NCBI GenBank assembly: GCA_028688525.1
Contig: JAQTYA010000022.1
Span: 1 to 36,836 of the forward strand
Source: Methylococcus sp.
GTDB lineage: Bacteria; Pseudomonadota; Gammaproteobacteria; Methylococcales; Methylococcaceae
Direction: 5' to 3'
Length of the DNA stretch: 36,836 bases
The notes under the pieces are model-generated. The model was given only the letters and a program-made list of their open reading frames with translations. It was not told the DNA's origin and ran no database searches. Below are positions 32,385-36,836 of the stretch, piece after piece; position 1 is the first letter of the stretch, and every line of letters begins with the position of its first letter. The position numbers and the translations under genes are program-made.

Positions 32385-32660
32385 TCAGGCCGATTTCGGC
32401 GGAACGTAGCCTTCGGGCACGGCGGCCCCTTCGCCGAACAGGTATTTCTCGCGCTCTTGCTCCAGGAACTTACGGGCGCTGGCCTCGAACGGAGTCAGCC
32501 GGTGTTCGTTGATCAGCATGGTCTGCAGCTTCAGCCAGTCTTGCCAGGCTTGTTTGGATACGTGCTCGAAGATGCGCTGGCCTTGGGCGCCTGGAAATGG
32601 CGGGGTGTCCAGCCCTTCCGCGTCGACGCCGAGCTTTGAGCATAATACTTGTCTTGTCAT
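32385..32660 (-). CDS. yggX: Fe(2+)-trafficking / oxidative damage protection protein YggX
   Basis: A 91-residue cytoplasmic protein of the normal family length, with typical segments: VLCSKLG with the conserved Cys near the start, PPFPGAQGQRIFEHVSKQAW in the middle and YLFGEG near the end. YggX supports iron handling and protects iron-sulfur enzymes against oxidative damage. It starts 14 bases after the mutY stop, and mutY-yggX is a conserved pair in Gammaproteobacteria. The pairing makes sense because MutY carries an oxidation-sensitive [4Fe-4S] cluster. Confidence 0.95.
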   Translation of the reverse strand: MTRQVLCSKLGVDAEGLDTPPFPGAQGQRIFEHVSKQAWQDWLKLQTMLINEHRLTPFEASARKFLEQEREKYLFGEGAAVPEGYVPPKSA

Positions 32661-32674
32661 GGTGTTCTCCGGGT

Positions 32675-33727
32675 TTAGGTGAGTTGTTCGAGTTCGTCCA
32701 GCAGTTTGCGGACCGGCGTCGGTACGCCTAAATTCGCTGTGCGGTCCAGCGCATGCCAGAGGCTTTGCGCCGATTCTTCGATTCTGTTTTGGGGCGCTAT
32801 GCCGCGGACGACCACCGGCGTGTAGTCCAGGTGGAAATGGCTGAAAGTATGACGGCGCGTTTCCAGCCGCTCAAGCCGCTGGGCGTTGACGCCGTGTAGC
32901 TCACACCAGGCCGTGAGCCGACCGATTTCGTCGAATTCGGGAAAAGACCAAAGGCCGGCCCAAATTCCCGTAGGCGGGCGTTTTTCCAGGCGGATGCCCC
33001 GTTCCGGATCGACCTGCAGCAGCATGAAGGTCGAACGTATGGGGATAGGCTTGGCGCGGCGCGGCGTCGGCAGCTCGCCCACCCGGTTCTGCAGCCGGGC
33101 GATGCAGGTGCCCGCCAGCGGGCAGGCATTGCAGCCTGGCGAACGGCGCACGCAAACCGTGGCGCCCAAATCCATCATGGCTTGGTTGTAGTCGGCGGTT
33201 TGCTGCTCGGGCGTCAGCGTTTCGCTCAGCCGCCACAGCTCCTTTTCCACTTTGGAATCTCCCGGCCAGCCTTCAATGCCGCCGTGGCGCGCCAGTACCC
33301 GCCGGACATTGCCGTCGAGGATTGCCGCCCGGCGGTCGAAGCCTAGGCTGAGGATGGCGCCCGCCGTCGAACGTCCGATGCCGGGTAGCGCCGCCAGCGC
33401 AGCTAGATCGGCGGGCAACTCGCCTGCGTGGCTTTCGGCGACGATGCGGGCGGCGCGGTGGAGATTACGGGCCCGGCTGTAATAGCCCAGACCTGACCAC
33501 AGCGCCAGCACCTCGTCGATCTCCGCTTCGGCCAAAGCGTGCAGATCGGGGAAGCGCCGAGTGAATCGTTCGAAATAGCCGACGACCGTAGCTACCTGAG
33601 TCTGTTGCAGCATGACTTCGGAGATCCAGACGCAGTACGGCGTACGGGGATGCTGCCAGGGCAGGTCGTGGCGTCCGCAGCGCCCGAACCAGTCGAGTAC
33701 GGCCCGCTGAAAGCTGGGGATCGGCAT
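32675..33727 (-). CDS. mutY: Adenine DNA glycosylase MutY
   Basis: MutY removes adenine mispaired with 8-oxoguanine. The start is the ATG at 33727, giving 350 residues, the E. coli length; the open frame to 33817 would overlap the divergent lptM leader. Catalytic Glu37 (SEVMLQQTQV) and Asp138 (ILDGNVRRVL) fall at the same numbers as in E. coli. The helix-hairpin-helix LPGIGRSTAGAI and the [4Fe-4S] ligands C-x6-C-x2-C-x5-C (VCVRRSPGCNACPLAGTC) are present. The C-terminal NUDIX-like domain that senses 8-oxoguanine includes FSHFHLDYTPVV. Divergent from lptM-lysA. Confidence 0.96.
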   Translation of the reverse strand: MPIPSFQRAVLDWFGRCGRHDLPWQHPRTPYCVWISEVMLQQTQVATVVGYFERFTRRFPDLHALAEAEIDEVLALWSGLGYYSRARNLHRAARIVAESHAGELPADLAALAALPGIGRSTAGAILSLGFDRRAAILDGNVRRVLARHGGIEGWPGDSKVEKELWRLSETLTPEQQTADYNQAMMDLGATVCVRRSPGCNACPLAGTCIARLQNRVGELPTPRRAKPIPIRSTFMLLQVDPERGIRLEKRPPTGIWAGLWSFPEFDEIGRLTAWCELHGVNAQRLERLETRRHTFSHFHLDYTPVVVRGIAPQNRIEESAQSLWHALDRTANLGVPTPVRKLLDELEQLT

Positions 33728-33827
33728 GAGGGTGGCATCGTTACAGTGAGCAGGGTTTGCTTTAGAATGCCGGTTCAACCCGATGTCTTTCAAGCCGGTT
33801 CCCGGCTTTCCCTTCAATCTATCCGGT

Positions 33828-33956
33828 ATGAGAAAAAATCTTTCCGCACTTTGGTTGGCCGTGGCGTTGGTCTTGCTGTTGGGCGCCTGCGGGCAGAAGG
33901 GCCCGCTCTATCTGCCGGACCGGGAGCCTGCGCCGGCTCAGAAGCAGAAGTCTTAA
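33828..33956 (+). CDS. lptM: LptM (YifL-like) lipoprotein
   Basis: A 42-residue lipoprotein not obvious by length alone. It has a basic start (MRKNLS), a hydrophobic core and the lipobox LGAC followed by GQKGPLYLP, the hallmark of LptM/YifL. LptM assists maturation of the LptDE lipopolysaccharide translocon at the outer membrane. Its position directly before lysA/dapF matches the conserved neighbourhood in Gammaproteobacteria; lysA begins six bases after its stop. Confidence 0.92.
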   Translation: MRKNLSALWLAVALVLLLGACGQKGPLYLPDREPAPAQKQKS

Positions 33957-33962
33957 AGTTCG

Positions 33963-35210
33963 ATGGATCATTTCAATTTCCGCGATGGTACCCTCCATGC
34001 CGAGGATGTGCCGCTTTCCGCCATTGCCGAAGGCTACGGCACGCCCTGCTATGTGTATTCACGCGCTACGCTGGAGCGGCACTGGCATGCCTTCGATCAG
34101 GCTTTGGCCGGGTGTCCGCATCTGGTCTGCTATGCCGTCAAAGCCAATTCCAATCTCGCGATTCTGAATCTCTTGGCGCGGCTGGGTTCGGGTTTCGACA
34201 TCGTATCGGTGGGCGAGCTGGAGCGGGTGCTGGCGGCGGGCGGCGATCCCGCCAAGGTGGTGTTCTCCGGGGTAGGTAAGCGCGAAGACGAGCTGGTTCG
34301 TGCGCTTGAAGTCGGCATCCGCTGCTTCAACGTGGAGGTCGCCGAAGAGCTCGACCGGCTCGATCGGCTGGCCGGGGAGCGGGGCGTCAAGGCGCCGGTG
34401 TCGCTGCGGGTGAATCCGGACGTCGACGCCGGCACCCACCCCTACATCTCGACCGGCTTGCGCGAGAACAAGTTCGGCATCGACATCGACGAGGCCTTGC
34501 ACCAGTACCGCCGGGCAGCGCAAATGCCGAACTTGGAGGTCGTTGGCATCGACTGCCATATCGGCTCGCAGCTTACCTCGTCCCTGCCGTTCATCGATGC
34601 CCTGGATCGGGTGCTGGCGCTCGCGGCTCAGCTGCGCAGCGAAGGCATCGCGATCCATCATCTGGACCTGGGCGGGGGGCTGGGCATCCGTTACCGCGAC
34701 GAGGACCCGCCGCATCCCACCGAGTACGCCGAGCAGCTTTTCGCCAGGCTCGGCGCCCACGATTTCGAAATTCTGATCGAGCCGGGCCGGGCCATCGTCG
34801 GCAACGCCGGCATCCTGCTGACGCGGGTCGAATATCTCAAATCCAACCGGGTCAAGCGCTTCGCCATCGTCGACGCGGCGATGAACGACCTGCTGCGGCC
34901 AGCGCTGTATGGCGCTTGGCAGGACATCGTCGCTGTGGCTCCGAGCGATGATGTGCCGGTACAGAGCTGCGACGTGGTTGGGCCGGTATGCGAAACCGGC
35001 GATTTTCTAGGCAAATCCCGTGAATTGGCTGTGGTCCCGGGCGATTTGCTTGCCGTGCGTTCCGCAGGGGCCTATGGTTTCAGCATGAGTTCGAACTACA
35101 ACTCCAGGCCGCGGCCAGCCGAGGTACTGGTCGACGGCGGTACGGTGTATCCGATCCGCGCGCGGGAAACCGTGTCCCAGTTGTTTGCGGGCGAACGCCT
35201 GTTGCCTTAG
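33963..35210 (+). CDS. lysA: Diaminopimelate decarboxylase
   Basis: LysA decarboxylates meso-diaminopimelate to L-lysine, the last step of lysine synthesis, using PLP. At 415 residues the length is normal. Lys60 in CYAVKANSN is the PLP-binding lysine. HIGSQ, the phosphate-binding LGGGLGIRY, EPGRAIVGNAG and GPVCETGDFLG, with the active-site Cys, follow in the expected order. dapF begins within ten bases of the stop, so substrate supply and use are co-transcribed. Confidence 0.97.
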   Translation: MDHFNFRDGTLHAEDVPLSAIAEGYGTPCYVYSRATLERHWHAFDQALAGCPHLVCYAVKANSNLAILNLLARLGSGFDIVSVGELERVLAAGGDPAKVVFSGVGKREDELVRALEVGIRCFNVEVAEELDRLDRLAGERGVKAPVSLRVNPDVDAGTHPYISTGLRENKFGIDIDEALHQYRRAAQMPNLEVVGIDCHIGSQLTSSLPFIDALDRVLALAAQLRSEGIAIHHLDLGGGLGIRYRDEDPPHPTEYAEQLFARLGAHDFEILIEPGRAIVGNAGILLTRVEYLKSNRVKRFAIVDAAMNDLLRPALYGAWQDIVAVAPSDDVPVQSCDVVGPVCETGDFLGKSRELAVVPGDLLAVRSAGAYGFSMSSNYNSRPRPAEVLVDGGTVYPIRARETVSQLFAGERLLP

Positions 35211-35219
35211 GTGCCTGCC

Positions 35220-36047
35220 ATGCTGCGTTTCACCAAGATGCACGGGTTGGGCAACGACTTCGTCGTGATCGATGCTGTCCGCCAGACGGTGAGTCTCGAT
35301 ACGTCCGCCCTCCAGCGCTTGGCCGACCGGCATTACGGCGTCGGCTGCGACCAGATACTGCTGGTGGAGCCGCCGCCGTCGGATGCGGTGGATTTCCGCT
35401 ACCGGATTTTCAACGCCGACGGCGGCGAAGTAGCGCAGTGCGGCAACGGCGCACGCTGTTTTGCCCGTTTCGTACGGGAGAAGGGCCTCATCGACCGCGA
35501 CGAGATCCGGGTGGAGACAGCATCGGGCCGGATGGTGCTACGGCTGGAGGCGGGCGGCAAAGTTTGCGTCGAGATGGGAGTGCCGCGCCATGCGCCGGCC
35601 GAAGTGCCGCTCGCGGCGGCGGAGGAGCGGCTCAGCTATGTGGTGCAGGCCGGTGGCATCGACTGGGCATTCGGTGCCGTGTCTATGGGCAATCCGCATG
35701 CGGTGATCGTGGTGCCGGATATCGATGCTGCACCGGTGGAGCGCGTCGGATCGGCCCTAGAGCGCCATGAGCTGTTTCCGGAGCGCGCCAACATCGGCTT
35801 CATGCAGATTTTGGGGCCGCATCATGCGCGGCTCAGGGTCTACGAGCGCGGAACCGGGGAAACCCTGGCCTGCGGCAGCGGGGCTTGCGCCGCAGCCGTG
35901 GTCGGGAGGCTGCAAGGGGTGCTGCAGGATCCCGTGCGCATCGATCTGCCGGGCGGGTCGCTGGATATCCGCTGGGGAGGGAGGGGGACGCCGGTCTATA
36001 TGAGCGGTCCGGCGGTCACGGTATTCGAAGGGAGCATAGAGCCATGA
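35220..36047 (+). CDS. dapF: Diaminopimelate epimerase
   Basis: DapF interconverts LL- and meso-diaminopimelate for lysine and peptidoglycan synthesis. I use the ATG at 35220, which gives the typical start MLRFTKMHGLGNDF and 275 residues; a GTG at 35211, immediately after the lysA stop, is the alternative. The two catalytic cysteines are Cys74 (AQCGNGARC) and Cys218 (LACGSGACAAA). The stop overlaps the start of the DUF484 gene as ATGA, indicating translational coupling. Confidence 0.96.
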   Translation: MLRFTKMHGLGNDFVVIDAVRQTVSLDTSALQRLADRHYGVGCDQILLVEPPPSDAVDFRYRIFNADGGEVAQCGNGARCFARFVREKGLIDRDEIRVETASGRMVLRLEAGGKVCVEMGVPRHAPAEVPLAAAEERLSYVVQAGGIDWAFGAVSMGNPHAVIVVPDIDAAPVERVGSALERHELFPERANIGFMQILGPHHARLRVYERGTGETLACGSGACAAAVVGRLQGVLQDPVRIDLPGGSLDIRWGGRGTPVYMSGPAVTVFEGSIEP

Positions 36048-36748
36048 ATTTCGGCAAGGCCAGGCGCGCCGGGACCCCAGAGTTGACGGCTGCCCAAGTG
36101 GCGGAATATTTGTGGAAACATCCCGATTTTTTCCAGGACCAGCTCGATCTGCTCGAAACCATGAGGGTGCCACACCCTTGCGGCGAGGCCGTGTCGCTGG
36201 TCGCGCGCCAGATCGATCTTCTGCGGGGCCAGAGCCGCAAGCAGCAGGGGCAGTTGAACGATATTCTCAAAGTGGCTCGGGAAAACGACGCCTTGTTCGC
36301 CCGCTTTCATCGGCTGACATTGAGTTTGCTCGACGCCGCATCGGTAGACGACATGCTCGCCGGCTTGAAATGGAATCTGCATGAGGGATTCCAGGCGGAC
36401 TTTGTCGCGGTTCGGGTTTTTCGTTCCGTTTCGCATCCGGCAGTGGGCGATCTGCACGCAATGCCGGAGCCGGCTGTGGCCATCCTGCTCGAACCGCTAC
36501 TGGCTTCCTGCGCGCCGCGGTGCGGTGTGCCACCGGAACTCCTGCTCGAATTTCTGTTCGGTTTAGATGCGCCTGATGCCGCGTCCTGCGCCCTGGTGCC
36601 GCTTTGCCATGCCGGACTCAAAGGATTGCTGGCGATAGGCAGCAGGGACGGAGAGCGGTTCCGTCCGGACATGGGGAATTTATTCCTGGTGCAGATGGGC
36701 GAGATCGTCGCGGCGCGCCTCGTTGCCTTGATCGACCTGGAACCCTGA
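36044..36748 (+). CDS. DUF484 family protein (YigA-like)
   Basis: A 234-residue protein of the DUF484 family, which has a GAF-like fold and unknown function. Family-typical features are AAQVAEYLWKHPDFFQDQLDLLETMRVPH near the start and VSLVARQIDLLRGQ, followed by a coiled-coil-like helix and a GAF-like C-terminal half. It sits between dapF and xerC as in E. coli (yigA), overlapping the dapF stop by four bases. Confidence 0.9.
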   Translation: MNFGKARRAGTPELTAAQVAEYLWKHPDFFQDQLDLLETMRVPHPCGEAVSLVARQIDLLRGQSRKQQGQLNDILKVARENDALFARFHRLTLSLLDAASVDDMLAGLKWNLHEGFQADFVAVRVFRSVSHPAVGDLHAMPEPAVAILLEPLLASCAPRCGVPPELLLEFLFGLDAPDAASCALVPLCHAGLKGLLAIGSRDGERFRPDMGNLFLVQMGEIVAARLVALIDLEP

Positions 36749-36753
36749 ATCCC

Positions 36754-36836
36754 GTGGAGCCCAAAGCGTTAGAGCAGCTCGACGGTTATCTCGAACGTTT
36801 GGCCCGCCTGGCTTCTGGGCATACGCACGCGGCTTA
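36754..36836 (+). CDS. xerC: Tyrosine recombinase XerC, N-terminal fragment (3' end outside window)
   Basis: Only the first 27 codons are visible, from a GTG at 36754 five bases after the DUF484 stop. The reading EQLDGYLERLARLASGHTHAAY fits the N-terminal SAM-like helix of XerC, where a YL-x2-L-x-ten-T-x2-AY pattern is common. The position after DUF484 agrees with the conserved order. XerC resolves chromosome dimers at dif together with XerD. The catalytic part cannot be checked here. Confidence 0.7.
   Translation, partial: MEPKALEQLDGYLERLARLASGHTHAA

Overview
The window looks like a GC-rich gammaproteobacterial chromosome. The right end carries the block lptM-lysA-dapF-DUF484-xerC together with mutY-yggX, an arrangement typical of Gammaproteobacteria. 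The centre is filled by four giant secreted multihaem c-type cytochromes. Surface multihaem cytochromes of this general kind are known from gammaproteobacterial methanotrophs such as Methylococcus, so a Methylococcaceae-like host is my best guess. It is inferred from gene content, not proven.

Left part (1-10.2 kb): a membrane PAS/PAS/GAF sensor histidine kinase runs off the left edge. It is divergent from an AcoR-type sigma-54 activator that carries an unusual Cys/His cluster between its GAF and AAA+ domains. A secreted RCC1-repeat gene follows on the minus strand. It appears split by an in-frame stop and again by a frame change, leaving three ORFs. Next are a secreted Cys-rich protein with thaumatin-like features, a possible structured RNA on the plus strand, and a small membrane protein.

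Middle-left (10.3-15.5 kb): housekeeping genes. On the minus strand are a Lon-family protease (AAA plus Ser/Lys proteolytic domain), the nucleoside phosphorylase ppnP and a 37-residue membrane ORF coupled to it. On the plus strand are rdgC and a LysM/YkuD L,D-transpeptidase.

Centre (15.6-32.1 kb), the most interesting part: four tandem minus-strand paralogues, here called A (15646), B (19818), C (23827) and D (28267). Each has a signal peptide, a conserved CPSC module, a PKD-like domain, nine CxxCH haem sites (eight plus one altered site in B), two Ig/cadherin-like repeats and a Cys/Trp/Met tail. Every copy has a sigma-54 type -24/-12 promoter 75-81 bp upstream of its start codon and two consecutive hairpins after its stop codon. 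The array is therefore four separately promoted, separately ended units that look like a sigma-54 regulon. The sequences also show recent recombination: A and B share near-identical 5' ends and promoters, C and D share an almost identical 617-bp 5' tract, yet the body of D resembles A.

Right part (32.4-36.8 kb): yggX and mutY on the minus strand, then lptM, lysA, dapF, a DUF484 gene and the start of xerC on the plus strand. Most of these plus-strand genes are tightly packed or overlapping.
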